A DNA stretch of 64,000 nt from Deltaproteobacteria bacterium (GTDB lineage Bacteria; Myxococcota_A; Polyangia; Haliangiales; Haliangiaceae), in the NCBI GenBank assembly GCA_020630875.1, contig JAHDIH010000005.1, positions 1-64,000 on the forward strand, in the 5' to 3' direction. Below, in pieces: positions 1-8,302 of this stretch. The position numbers and the translations under genes are program-made. Position 1 is the first letter of the stretch. The number at the start of each line of letters is the position of its first letter. Under the pieces are notes generated by a model. It worked only from the letters and a program-made list of their open reading frames with translations. It was not told where the DNA came from and made no database searches.

Positions 1-795
1 TGGCGTCGGTATCTTTCTGAAGGTTGTCGAATTTGATCTTCCAGTCGTTACCAGCTTTGATTTTAGCGTCGGTGTCTTTTTGAAGGTTGTCGAACTTGAT
101 GCGCCATTCGCCAGCGCCCTTCAGCTTTGCAGCAAGGTCGTTGTTGTCTTTTTGAAGGTTGTCAAACTTGATTTTCCATTCGCCAGCAGCTTTGAGCTTT
201 GCAGCAAGGTCGTTGTTATCTTTTTGAAGGTTGTCAAACTTGATTTTCCAATCGCCAGCGCCTTTCAGCTTGGCAGTAAGGTCGGTGTTATCTTTTTGAA
301 GGTTGTCGAATTTGATTTTCCAGTCGCCAGCGCCTTTGAGCTTAGCAGTGAGGTCGGTGTTATCTTTTTGAAGGTTGTCAAATTTGACTTTCCAATCGCC
401 GGCAGCTTTAAGCTTTGCAGTGAGGTCGGTGTTATCTTTTTGAAGGTTGTCAAACTTGATTTTCCAATCGCCAGCGCCTTTGAGCTTTGCAGTGAGGTCG
501 GTGTTATCTTTTTGAAGGTTGTCGAACTTGATTTTCCAATCGCCAGCGCCTTTGAGCTTTGCAGCAAGGTCGGTGTTATCTTTTTGAAGGTTGTCGAACT
601 TGATTTTCCAATCACCAGCGCCTTTGAGCTTTGCAGCAAGGTCGGTGTTTTCTTTCTGGAGTTTTTCGAATTTGATTTTCCAATCATTGGCGCCTTTGAG
701 CTTTGCAGCAAGGTCGGTGTTTTCTTTTTGGAGGTTGTCAAACTTGATTTTCCAGTCCCCACCACCTTTGAGCTTGGCTTCCAGGTCTTTGATTG
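1..795 (-). repeat. Tandem 72-bp coding repeats
   Basis: Eleven Trp codons of the coiled-coil gene fall at plus positions 41, 104, 176, 248, 320, 392, 464, 536, 608, 680 and 752. The spacing is 72 bp throughout except 63 bp for the first pair. The units differ by only a few bases. Because the period is a multiple of three, other frames on both strands stay open as well, which produces long spurious ORFs here. Confidence 0.93.
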
Positions 796-1099
796 TCGTT
801 TGAAATCCTTTTTCTGAAAGGTTCCAAGCATCCTTGTCTGACTTCCAATCAGACTTCACCTTGAGGAGTCCGTTGTAGTCGGTGTTCAAGTTGTTGAATT
901 GATCTTGAAGTTTACCGAACTTGAGTTCCCACTCCTTTGCGGCGTTCTCTCCGTTAGCGGAATTGCGTTTGTACGTTGTCCATTGGTCGGTTACTTCTTC
1001 ATAGTTTTTGTCCCAGAACCACTTTCTAAGGTAGTAGCCCAAGCCCAATGCAAAAAGTACAGGAATTAGTGATTTAAAAATTACGAATAATAGTCCCAT
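1..1099 (-). CDS. Membrane-anchored coiled-coil repeat protein, C-terminus beyond window
   Basis: The frame is open from an ATG at 1099 (AAGGAG Shine-Dalgarno just upstream) to the left edge, giving at least 366 residues. Residues about 4-24 form one hydrophobic segment (VIFKSLIPVLFALGLGYYL), then a charged linker, then at least 11 units with consensus DWKIKFDNLQKDNTDLAAKL plus KGAG. The units are 24 residues long, except that the last visible spacing is 21. Each has one Trp and a heptad-like hydrophobic pattern, so a long alpha-helical rod is likely. No enzymatic motif is visible. It starts 12 nt after the OmpA/BON gene stops, so the two are probably one operon and may act together in the envelope. 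Function unknown; the membrane-anchored rod is an inference from composition. Confidence 0.85.
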   Translation of the reverse strand, partial: MGLLFVIFKSLIPVLFALGLGYYLRKWFWDKNYEEVTDQWTTYKRNSANGENAAKEWELKFGKLQDQFNNLNTDYNGLLKVKSDWKSDKDAWNLSEKGFQTTIKDLEAKLKGGGDWKIKFDNLQKENTDLAAKLKGANDWKIKFEKLQKENTDLAAKLKGAGDWKIKFDNLQKDNTDLAAKLKGAGDWKIKFDNLQKDNTDLTAKLKGAGDWKIKFDNLQKDNTDLTAKLKAAGDWKVKFDNLQKDNTDLTAKLKGAGDWKIKFDNLQKDNTDLTAKLKGAGDWKIKFDNLQKDNNDLAAKLKAAGEWKIKFDNLQKDNNDLAAKLKGAGEWRIKFDNLQKDTDAKIKAGNDWKIKFDNLQKDTDA

Positions 1100-1111
1100 G
1101 ATGATTTCTCC

Positions 1112-2215
1112 TTAGCGTTTGACGCGGATTTCAATGCGTCGGTTTTGTGCGCGCCCTTTAGCTGTTTTGTTTGTAGCGAGAGGGCGTTTCTCACCAAAAC
1201 CAATTGATTCCATTCTAGAGCTGTCGATATTGAGCGCTGATAGTGCCTCAGCAACAGCTGCAGTTCTTCGTTGGCTTAGCGCCTGATTCATGTCGTCTTT
1301 ACCAACATCGTCGGTATGACCCTCGATTGAAATGATTCCGGGGCAGTTAGACGCGATTGACGCAAGGTTCGTGATCAACTTCTTTGATTGCTTACTGATG
1401 AAAGCGCTACCAGACTTGAATCGAATCTTTTTCTTGCTGAGTAGATCGGCAAACTGTTTGTCGCATGCGTCCGCTGCTTCGTTGAGATTCAGGCTGTTAG
1501 TCCCACCTGTGAAGTGCTCAGGGAAAGCTCCGAGCAGTGATGCATGGTAATCTTTGTCTTCGGTGTTGACCCACCCAGAGAACGTTAGTGTTCCGCTATT
1601 GAGCGTTCCAACTCCAGGTTTGAGTTTTTTGGCACCTGCGAGGAGCCGCGTTCTTACCTCGTTGTACTGGGGATAAGGTTGCCCGTTCACCACAGTGATC
1701 TCGTGGGTCGCTCCAGGAAACTCAGTTTCGATTTCTGAGATTAGCGTCGCTTTGTCCGCTTCGGTTGGCACGTCCGATACGAAGTGTATCGCTCCGTCTT
1801 TTCCGATCGTGATTTTTGAATCGTAATGACGAGGCAGCACGACAACTTTTGGCGTCTCGACAACTTTTACGTCGTCAACAATCACTTTGGTCGGACAAAG
1901 GGCAGAAGAACCTAAAACGCCACACTTGGTTGCGAGTACGGTTTCTACTGCTTTTTCTTTGGCTTCTTCGCTTGGCAGCAATCCTTCAAGATACACGTGT
2001 TGACCATCCACATCTTTAATAGATACGTTGCCGATGTCAGCTGAAGCTAATTTAGCCGACACGTGCTCGTAAGTTGGTTGTTGTACGTTTCTTCGAGCCG
2101 ACCACACAAGTAGCGCTCCCAGAATCGATAAACCGAGCAATGGCTTCCACCATGCCCCGTTGGCTTCGTCGCGACGAATCCATCGCTTGATTGTTGTTAC
2201 TTTCAGTTCACCCAC
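1112..2215 (-). CDS. OmpA-family protein with N-terminal membrane anchor and BON-like repeats
   Basis: About 367 residues. A cytoplasmic basic N-terminus is followed by one transmembrane helix (WWKPLLGLSILGALLVW), then two BON-like segments (for example NVSIKDVDGQHVYLEGLLPS), and a C-terminal OmpA peptidoglycan-binding domain over roughly the last 115 residues. That domain has the expected signatures: EGHTDDVG, a Q-LSQRRTAAV stretch and IGFGEKRPLATN. This layout resembles mycobacterial ArfA/OmpATb. It probably tethers the inner membrane to peptidoglycan and works with the downstream coiled-coil protein. The chosen GTG start at 2215 has GGAGG five bases upstream; a TTG at 2236 would add seven residues but lacks a ribosome-binding site. 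Ligand and phenotype unknown. Confidence 0.85.
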   Translation of the reverse strand: MGELKVTTIKRWIRRDEANGAWWKPLLGLSILGALLVWSARRNVQQPTYEHVSAKLASADIGNVSIKDVDGQHVYLEGLLPSEEAKEKAVETVLATKCGVLGSSALCPTKVIVDDVKVVETPKVVVLPRHYDSKITIGKDGAIHFVSDVPTEADKATLISEIETEFPGATHEITVVNGQPYPQYNEVRTRLLAGAKKLKPGVGTLNSGTLTFSGWVNTEDKDYHASLLGAFPEHFTGGTNSLNLNEAADACDKQFADLLSKKKIRFKSGSAFISKQSKKLITNLASIASNCPGIISIEGHTDDVGKDDMNQALSQRRTAAVAEALSALNIDSSRMESIGFGEKRPLATNKTAKGRAQNRRIEIRVKR

Positions 2216-2280
2216 ATTTTCCTCCGTTGTGTCCAAATGACGGACGAAACCTACTTTGGGTCACTTATAAAAGCAATCGT

Positions 2281-2299
2281 TTTCACGATTAGCGTGAAA
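2281..2299. promoter_or_regulatory. Perfect 7-bp inverted repeat in the punA-ompA gap
   Basis: TTTCACG-attag-CGTGAAA lies in the 95-bp gap between punA and the OmpA-like gene. Neither strand has a T-run after the stem, so it looks more like a protein-binding site or a short mRNA hairpin than an intrinsic terminator. No regulator can be assigned. Confidence 0.35.
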
Positions 2300-2331
2300 G
2301 CAATTCATGTGGCTGCAATACGTAAGAATTT

Positions 2332-3159
2332 CTAGTTACTTATACTTCGAATAATCTCAGTAAGTAGCCCTTGGAAGGTCTTTTTGACCCGGTTGGCAAC
2401 CTCAGTAACTTCGCTATGGTCGAGTAACTCGCTGGATAAACCGGCGCCATAATTGGTAATGCACGAGATCCCTAAGACTCTTGCGCCCATGTGCCGTGCC
2501 GCGATTACTTCTGACGCGGTGGACATTCCGACCGCGTCACCTCCAATCACTTTTGCGAAGCGTACTTCTGCCGGAGTTTCGTAGGCAGGACCATCATTTG
2601 CTACATAAACCCCTTGCTGTAGCGTAGTTCCCATTTGTTCTGCTGACGCAAGGGCGATATTTCGCAGCTCGAGGCTGTACGCTTCGGTCATATCTGGAAA
2701 TCGTGGACCAAGCCTTTCCTCATTGGGGCCGTTTAAAGGGTGGCCGGACTGCAGTCGAATATGGTCTGTGATTAGCATCAGCGTTCCAGGAGGCCATTCG
2801 GGATTTAGGCCTCCCGCTGCATTCGTAATAATTAGGGTGGTGATGCCGCTCGCGATCATGGTTCTTATCGGCATGACGGTTTCCTGTGCGGTGAAGCCTT
2901 CATACCCGTGGAGACGTCCCTGCATGGCAAGACAGTGTGTGCCATTTAGCGTTCCGCTGACAAACTGTCCTTTATGGCCATGAACGGTAGAGCTTGGCAG
3001 CCCTGGTACAGCTGAGTACGGTATTTCGATTTTCTGCGCGAACGTATCTGCGAAGGGACCAAGTCCACTTCCAAGCACCAAACCAATTTTTGGCGTTCGT
3101 CCCTGTAGCTTTTCGGTAAGTACGGCAGAACAGTTCGTGATTTGTTCAAAAAGGCTCAT
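2332..3159 (-). CDS. punA: Purine-nucleoside phosphorylase (trimeric type)
   Basis: 275 residues, the usual length for trimeric PNP. It cleaves purine ribo- or deoxyribonucleosides with phosphate to free base and (deoxy)ribose-1-phosphate in the cytosol. Family motifs: VLGSGLG near residue 28 (phosphate loop), RLHGYEG, ITNAAGGLN, GPAYETPAE (the Glu that contacts the base) and ITNYGAG (the Asn that contacts the purine). GMST precedes the C-terminal helix. It overlaps the upstream deoA by 4 nt and has a GAGGTG ribosome-binding site, so the two salvage enzymes are translationally coupled. Start ATG 3159. MTA phosphorylase is related, but the GMST/CITNYGAG pattern fits PNP, and mtnP is elsewhere in this window. 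Confidence 0.95.
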   Translation of the reverse strand: MSLFEQITNCSAVLTEKLQGRTPKIGLVLGSGLGPFADTFAQKIEIPYSAVPGLPSSTVHGHKGQFVSGTLNGTHCLAMQGRLHGYEGFTAQETVMPIRTMIASGITTLIITNAAGGLNPEWPPGTLMLITDHIRLQSGHPLNGPNEERLGPRFPDMTEAYSLELRNIALASAEQMGTTLQQGVYVANDGPAYETPAEVRFAKVIGGDAVGMSTASEVIAARHMGARVLGISCITNYGAGLSSELLDHSEVTEVANRVKKTFQGLLTEIIRSISN

Positions 3160-4469
3160 CTTAACACCTCTAGTATTCTGGTCTTTTTGGTTGGTTGAGT
3201 TACGTCGGCGATGTTAGTGGCATTGACAATCAGCTTCGTTGCTTCATCTACGCCGACGTTTTGGTGGTAAAGCTTAGCGATAGGTTGTCCTTCGGTAACC
3301 GCATCACCTTGGCGAACGCACATTTCTACTCCCACTGAGTGGTCCACTTTGTCGGTGACTTCTTTTCTTCCGGCACCTAATTCTAAAGAGGCAAGACCGA
3401 TATCTTTAGATAGAAATCCAGAAATAAAGCCGGTGGCGGGGCTGGTAACCTCAGTGATGTGGGGCGCGATGGCAAGAACGCCTTTGGGGTTCGTGGCCAC
3501 CTCTGGATTTCCTCCATGAGCTTGCACCAGCTCTTCGAATTTCTTAAGTGCGCTACCATCATTTAAGGACGTTTGGATCGCTGTGAATCCTTCTTCGGGA
3601 CTACTGGCAATTCCCGCTAGCCACAGCATTTCGCCTCCTAGGGCGCAGGTGAGTTCTTTGGTATCTGCTGGTCCTTTCCCTTGCAGGACTTCGATGGACT
3701 CTAACATTTCGAGTGCGTTACCCACGTAGTTGCCAATTGGGTTGTCCATTTCTGTTAAGAGAACCGAGCAGCGCTTGCCAGACCCTTTGGCTATTCCCAT
3801 GATTGCGGTGGCTAGCTTTTTGGCATCAGCCATATTTTTCATAAAAGCACCTGTGCCAACTTTACAATCAAGCACAAGCCCATCGATCCCCTCTGCGAGC
3901 TTCTTAGACATGATGGAAGAAGCGATAAGAGGAACCGATTCAACCGTCGAAGTAACATCTCTCAGCGCATAAAGTCGCTTGTCGGCAGGTGCGATGTTTT
4001 TGGTTTGTCCGATCATGGAAACGCCAAGTCGAGACACCATGGTACAAAACGCTTCAGCGGTTAGGTTTACGTTGAATCCTGGGATGGATTCTAACTTATC
4101 AAGCGTTCCACCTGTATGGCCGAGCCCGCGTCCTGAGATCATTGGAACGAAGCCTCCGCAGGCGGCAACGGCGGGCGCCAGCGGAATTGAAATCTTGTCT
4201 CCAACACCGCCTGTGGAATGTTTATCGACGCATTTGCCGGTAACCTGATGAGATAATACTTCTCCGGAGTGCAACATGGCTTGCGTCCAGTTCGTCATCT
4301 CTTCATTGGTCATTCCTCTCCAAAATATAGCCATTAGTAGCGCGGATACTTGGTAGTCGGGAATCGAGTCGTCGGTAATGCCGGCGATTATTGTATCGAT
4401 CGCTTGTTGAGATAGCGCATTTCCATCGCGTTTCGTTTGAATTATTTGAGTGGTATTGAGAGGTGCCAT
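3156..4469 (-). CDS. deoA: Thymidine / pyrimidine-nucleoside phosphorylase
   Basis: 437 residues. It catalyses phosphorolysis of thymidine, deoxyuridine or uridine to base plus (deoxy)ribose-1-phosphate. Motifs: KHSTGGVGDK near residue 82 (phosphate-binding loop), GRGLGHTGGTLDKLE, the SSIMSKK stretch and DCKVGTGAFM. The C-terminal alpha/beta domain carries the GASR-like LELGAGR. The N-terminal helical region (TNEEMTNWTQAMLHSGE) matches the family. It overlaps punA by 4 nt and starts 1 nt after the kinase gene, so the kinase, deoA and punA look co-transcribed. Whether it prefers thymidine (DeoA) or accepts uridine (Pdp) cannot be decided by reading. Confidence 0.94.
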   Translation of the reverse strand: MAPLNTTQIIQTKRDGNALSQQAIDTIIAGITDDSIPDYQVSALLMAIFWRGMTNEEMTNWTQAMLHSGEVLSHQVTGKCVDKHSTGGVGDKISIPLAPAVAACGGFVPMISGRGLGHTGGTLDKLESIPGFNVNLTAEAFCTMVSRLGVSMIGQTKNIAPADKRLYALRDVTSTVESVPLIASSIMSKKLAEGIDGLVLDCKVGTGAFMKNMADAKKLATAIMGIAKGSGKRCSVLLTEMDNPIGNYVGNALEMLESIEVLQGKGPADTKELTCALGGEMLWLAGIASSPEEGFTAIQTSLNDGSALKKFEELVQAHGGNPEVATNPKGVLAIAPHITEVTSPATGFISGFLSKDIGLASLELGAGRKEVTDKVDHSVGVEMCVRQGDAVTEGQPIAKLYHQNVGVDEATKLIVNATNIADVTQPTKKTRILEVLR

Positions 4470-4470
4470 A

Positions 4471-5478
4471 CTATTTCGATAAAAAGAGGAAAAGCCCCGT
4501 TAGGAAAAACATCAGTGAGAGGGCCACCAGCCCGATAATTAGTGGCGAAGTGCCACCACGACGGGGCTGTTGGTGCTCTGGAAATGTAGGGGCAAGGCTG
4601 TTTATTGGTTCTGTCCGGTGAGGCGTTGGTCTTGAGACTTCGCTGGAGCATTGGCTCACTACTTGCGGGTAACTTGGTCTTGCTCGTCTTTTCTTTGCCA
4701 TCATCGTCTGAGCCAGACCAGCCAGTCCTCTATCGACTTGTGGGGCGCGATCCAGTGCATTAGGTACAGGGTTTTTAAGATGGCGTGCCACCACTTTTAA
4801 GTATTTGTCCTCTGCGGCGACGCCAGTCCGATAGGGCGGCGACCCGGTGAGTAGGAAATACAACGTGCCTCCAAGAGCATAAATATCTGCCCGTTCGTCT
4901 AGGCTTTCTCCACGAGCTTGTTCGGGGGCAATGTAGTCTGGAGTTCCAACAACTACTCCTAGTGCGGTGAGTGCGGGTTCGGCTTGAGGATCCATAGGTT
5001 TGGCAAGTCCAAAGTCCGTTACTTTAACGTCACCGTTTTTGAGCATGACAAGGTTCGAGGGTTTTACGTCTCGGTGAATCACGCCGGCTTGCGCTGCTCC
5101 TTGAAGGCCTAGAGCTGCATGATGAATGGCTTTTGCTGCGGCATCTCTGGCCAGCGGGCCTTGTCTTTTGACGATGGAGCCAAGATCTTCTCCGACCAAA
5201 AGTTCCATCGCAATATAGGGCCGCCGGTCGTACTCTCCTGTGGAGAACACTTGCACCACATGAGGGTGTGAAATCGCAGCGACAGCACGTCCTTCACGGG
5301 TAAAGCGGGCGTGTAATTCTTCATTTTGTCTGTGTTTGGGACTAAGAATCTTGAGCGCGACAAGGCGGTTGAGTTTAGTATCCAGCGCTCGATAAACGTC
5401 TCCCATCGAGCCAGATCCGATAAGGTCTTTGATCTGGTAGTGGTCGATTAGGACCCCTTCGGTAATGGACTGACGCAT
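4471..5478 (-). CDS. Membrane-anchored Ser/Thr protein kinase (Hanks type)
   Basis: 335 residues from the ATG at 5478; a GTG at 5499 would add seven. The kinase domain covers about residues 13-270: [10 protein letters not shown] glycine loop, ALKIL lysine, HRDVKPSN catalytic loop, [13 protein letters not shown] activation-segment end and [11 protein letters not shown] Ser/Pro/Thr-rich linker leads to one C-terminal transmembrane helix (residues about 310-333) with almost nothing after it, so there is no sensor domain outside the membrane. It sits 1 nt before deoA and about 50 nt after dnaB, an unexpected place for a kinase. Substrates unknown. Confidence 0.93.
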   Translation of the reverse strand: MRQSITEGVLIDHYQIKDLIGSGSMGDVYRALDTKLNRLVALKILSPKHRQNEELHARFTREGRAVAAISHPHVVQVFSTGEYDRRPYIAMELLVGEDLGSIVKRQGPLARDAAAKAIHHAALGLQGAAQAGVIHRDVKPSNLVMLKNGDVKVTDFGLAKPMDPQAEPALTALGVVVGTPDYIAPEQARGESLDERADIYALGGTLYFLLTGSPPYRTGVAAEDKYLKVVARHLKNPVPNALDRAPQVDRGLAGLAQTMMAKKRRARPSYPQVVSQCSSEVSRPTPHRTEPINSLAPTFPEHQQPRRGGTSPLIIGLVALSLMFFLTGLFLFLSK

Positions 5479-5529
5479 TGCTGAAAGACTACCTTGCACG
5501 GGTAAGAAAGGTACAGAGGGAAACGCAGG

Positions 5530-6885
5530 TTAGAAATTACGCGCCGCGTCGTTGCGGTTCGCAATATTTTCAAAGCGCGTATATCGGCCTTCAAATATCG
5601 TTTCGACGGTTCCGGTCGCACCGTGCCGGTTCTTTCCTAAAATGATCTCGGCAATTTTTTCGTTTTCGGTGTCTTTGTTGTAGACGACATCACGGTAGAT
5701 GAAAAGGATGACGTCAGCATCCTGTTCGATCGCTCCGGACTCACGAAGATCGGACAGCATCGGGCGTTTGTCGGTCCTGGACTCCAAGCTACGATTGAGC
5801 TGGGACAGTGCCACTACCGGGCAACCAAGTTCTTTGGCCAATCCCTTGAGTCCTCGTGAAATTTCAGAAATCTCTTGTTCGCGGCTCGCTTTACGAGCTT
5901 GTGCACTACCGCGCATGAGTTGAAGGTAGTCTACGAGGATGAGCCCGTAGTCTTTCTTCTGGAAGTTTTCTTTGGTGGTCGCAAATCGCCGTGCACGAGC
6001 ACGTAGTTCTCTTAGCGACAGTGCTGGCGTGTCATCGATCATGATCGTGGCAGACGAGAGCGTGTTCGCTGCGTAAGTTAAGTTCGTCATGTCTTGCTTT
6101 TGCAACTGACCGCGCCGCAGAGCTGAGGAGTCAACGCGCGCTTCAGAACACAACATACGCTCTGCCAGCTGCGTAGATGACATCTCTAGCGAGAAGATCA
6201 ATACCGGCCAGCCGGCAAGGGCTGCATTTTGCGCAAGAGAAAGAGCAAAAGAGGTTTTGCCCATCGCAGGACGAGCGGCGAGAATCACGAGTTCCGTTGG
6301 TTGCAATCCCGCCGTTTTAGTATCCAGCTCGTTAAAGCCAGAAGCAATGCCGGTGATACCTCCCACCGCATTAAACCTTTCGTCCAGCGAGTTAAATACC
6401 GTTTTGACCAGCCCTTTAATCGGGACGGGGCCTCCTCGGGATTCTTGTTGCGTAATTGCAAAGATTTTACCTTCAGCATCATCTAAGAAGGTGGCGACAT
6501 CTCCAAGCTCTTCGTATCCTTGGGCCGCGATATCAGAAGCCGCCAAAATGAGTTCTCTGGCGGCGTTCTTATCGCGAACGATTTTTCCGTAGTGACCAAC
6601 GTTGTCTGCGGTCGGGACTCGAAGCGCAAGTTGAGACAGGTAAGCCAAACCGCCTACGGCCTCTAACTTCCCGGCACGACCTAGCGCATCTTCAAGCGTG
6701 ATTTCATCAATTGGATCCGAGCGTGTTTCTAGCTCCCTCATCGCCGCGAAAACAGCTTTGTGTTTCGGATCGTAGAAATGATCAGGCGTAAGGAAATCTA
6801 GTTGGTTAAGTGCGTCATTGCGCAACATAACTCCGCCTAGCACGCTGGCTTCAGCATCTAGGTTGTTGGGCAGCACCCGAGACAT
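5530..6885 (-). CDS. dnaB: Replicative DNA helicase DnaB
   Basis: 451 residues, full length for DnaB. This hexameric ATP-driven 5'-3' helicase opens the replication fork and interacts with primase. The N-terminal domain starts at residue 5 with [12 protein letters not shown]. The RecA-like motor domain has Walker [13 protein letters not shown] near residue 207, [14 protein letters not shown], the Walker B region [10 protein letters not shown], the [11 protein letters not shown] loop (H3-type) and [16 protein letters not shown]. The C-terminal [10 protein letters not shown] is also typical. No intein is present. It follows rplI by 12 nt, which is the common rpsF-rplI-dnaB arrangement. Confidence 0.98.
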   Translation of the reverse strand: MSRVLPNNLDAEASVLGGVMLRNDALNQLDFLTPDHFYDPKHKAVFAAMRELETRSDPIDEITLEDALGRAGKLEAVGGLAYLSQLALRVPTADNVGHYGKIVRDKNAARELILAASDIAAQGYEELGDVATFLDDAEGKIFAITQQESRGGPVPIKGLVKTVFNSLDERFNAVGGITGIASGFNELDTKTAGLQPTELVILAARPAMGKTSFALSLAQNAALAGWPVLIFSLEMSSTQLAERMLCSEARVDSSALRRGQLQKQDMTNLTYAANTLSSATIMIDDTPALSLRELRARARRFATTKENFQKKDYGLILVDYLQLMRGSAQARKASREQEISEISRGLKGLAKELGCPVVALSQLNRSLESRTDKRPMLSDLRESGAIEQDADVILFIYRDVVYNKDTENEKIAEIILGKNRHGATGTVETIFEGRYTRFENIANRNDAARNF

Positions 6886-6897
6886 TGATAGTTCTCG

Positions 6898-7350
6898 CTA
6901 GTCTTTGGCTTTTGAGACGACCCAGAATTTGAGAGCAGCGACTACGTCGCCCCCAAGCTCAATTGGTACTTCGTATTTTCCGAGCGCTTTGATTGGCTCA
7001 GGAAGATCAATTTTTCTTGGGTCAACTTCAAGCTTTGCTCTCGCTAGTTGATCGGCGATATCACGCTTAGTCACAGAACCAAAAAGTTTCTCGTCTTCAC
7101 CGACAAGTCGCTCGAACTGTAAGGTCATACCGTTGAGTCGTGAGGCAATCGTTTGCAGCTCGCCTCTAAGTTTCTCTGCACGTGCAGAGATGATTCGTTT
7201 GTTGTGTTCAAGTTCTGCAACGTTTCTTGAGGTTGCAGTCATTGCAAAGCCTCGAGGCAGAAGGTAGTTACGCCCGTAACCTGGTTTCACTTTTACAAGC
7301 TCTCCCGCACGGCCGAGGTTTTTCACGTCTTTAGTTAGAATTACATCCAT
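6898..7350 (-). CDS. rplI: 50S ribosomal protein bL9
   Basis: 150 residues, standard length. It binds 23S rRNA near the L1 stalk. The N-terminal signature DVILTKDVKNLGRAGELVKVKPGYGRNYLLPRG is shown here in part by GRAGELVKVKPGYGRN and by YLLPRG; the central helix links two globular domains. TAGGAG precedes the ATG by 6 nt. It is 9 nt downstream of rpsF; the rpsR gene that usually lies between them is absent. Confidence 0.97.
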   Translation of the reverse strand: MDVILTKDVKNLGRAGELVKVKPGYGRNYLLPRGFAMTATSRNVAELEHNKRIISARAEKLRGELQTIASRLNGMTLQFERLVGEDEKLFGSVTKRDIADQLARAKLEVDPRKIDLPEPIKALGKYEVPIELGGDVVAALKFWVVSKAKD

Positions 7351-7359
7351 GACAATCTC

Positions 7360-7911
7360 CTATTCCGCAGTTTCTGCTGGTGTGGCTTCTACTGGTACGG
7401 TGTCAGTATCTTCGGCTTCAGCTTGTGGCGCCGCATCGGTGCCTTCGGCTGCTTCCACGGTTTCTGCAGTTTCGTCGCCATCCGGCTGACGTTGACCGGT
7501 GTACATGTCCTCTTCGTCGGCGGCAGTATTAGCTGCTGCTTCAAAAATTTCCTCGTCTGCGCCAGGCCGCGCTGCCGGGTCAATATCTTCGTCAATACGA
7601 GTGGTGAGGAAGCGCATTACGCCATCCATCATTCTCATGTTGCGTTCGAATTCGGTGATTACATCCGGCGTCGCAAGGTACTGCCAGTAGAGGTAGATGC
7701 CTCGTCGTTCTTTCGATACTTCGTAGGCAAGTCGTCGCTTGCCCCAGTTGTCTACCTTCATTACTTTTCCGCCACGCTCTTCGATAATTTCGCGGAACTT
7801 TTTGTTGTAAGTGGCTACTTCATCGTTACCGGTGTTGGGGCGAAGGATGTAGATGGTTTCGTATTCTCTTTTTGTGTTGGGATTGTCCCGAAGACTTGGT
7901 AGTTGAGTCAT
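7360..7911 (-). CDS. rpsF: 30S ribosomal protein bS6 with long acidic C-terminal tail
   Basis: 183 residues; the bS6 core is about residues 12-112 (YETIYILRPN, the GGKVMKVDNWGKRRLAYEV stretch split around W, then RMMDGVMRFLTTR). After it comes a tail of about 70 residues rich in Glu, Asp, Ala and Thr. Many bS6 proteins end soon after the core, so this tail is long for the family. It is probably disordered and may be a species-specific extension. AAGGA precedes the ATG by 5 nt. Head of the rpsF-rplI-dnaB group. Confidence 0.96.
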   Translation of the reverse strand: MTQLPSLRDNPNTKREYETIYILRPNTGNDEVATYNKKFREIIEERGGKVMKVDNWGKRRLAYEVSKERRGIYLYWQYLATPDVITEFERNMRMMDGVMRFLTTRIDEDIDPAARPGADEEIFEAAANTAADEEDMYTGQRQPDGDETAETVEAAEGTDAAPQAEAEDTDTVPVEATPAETAE

Positions 7912-7985
7912 TTTTATTCCTTTTGGACGTTAGGCTGGACTGTTCCAGCAAGGGAGGGCATTTATGTACCGAGGTCATCAGAAGG

Positions 7986-8246
7986 TCAAGAGCAAAGATG
8001 TGCCAACAAGGGTGAGTGTGACTCAATTTCGCTGTGGCTTAGCCCCGACATTGCCCATAGAACGCTGGCAGCCATGACTGCAATGAGCACTACAAGAAAA
8101 ATCACTCCTGCCCACTTTGCATTGGAGCTCTTGCCGTAAGCAATGATGTAGATAGGGGAGGCCAGCAATAGTCTCGCACCAGCGGCAAGAAGCTCGAGTT
8201 CTGTGCCATTAAGCGCCACATCAACTATCACCAACGCAATCAGCAC
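7986..8246 (-). CDS. Small membrane protein of unknown function
   Basis: At least 86 residues from a GTG at 8246, with two hydrophobic segments (about residues 1-35 and 46-68) joined by a short basic loop with YGKSSNAKWAG. The frame stays open upstream with a further hydrophobic stretch (KLFFIIGI). The true start may lie a little further upstream, although no ATG or TTG is in frame there and the ribosome-binding site is weak. It lies between pth and rpsF on the same strand, so it probably belongs to that operon. No family recognised. Confidence 0.6.
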   Translation of the reverse strand: MLIALVIVDVALNGTELELLAAGARLLLASPIYIIAYGKSSNAKWAGVIFLVVLIAVMAASVLWAMSGLSHSEIESHSPLLAHLCS

Positions 8247-8302
8247 GATGCCGATTATGAAAAACAGCTTTGGTTTAAGTTTAGAATAGCTTGAGTTCTT
8301 CC

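Noticed and set aside
1..795. CRISPR-like array
   Set aside because: The repeats are in-frame coding units with no unique spacers between short direct repeats.
80..817. Long plus-strand ORF with repeated KLDFPIAS-type units
   Set aside because: It lies over the tandem-repeat coding region, and its repeats are the antisense reading of the coiled-coil gene. The opposite-strand gene has a start, a ribosome-binding site and a sensible protein.
265..831. Minus-strand ORF in a different frame over the same repeats
   Set aside because: It is a shadow frame, open only because the repeat period is a multiple of three; the frame from 1099 is the supported one.
2281..2299. Intrinsic terminator after punA
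   Set aside because: A perfect stem is present but there is no T-run on either strand.
7423..7902. Plus-strand ORF opposite rpsF
   Set aside because: It lies antisense to a clear ribosomal protein gene and shows no family.
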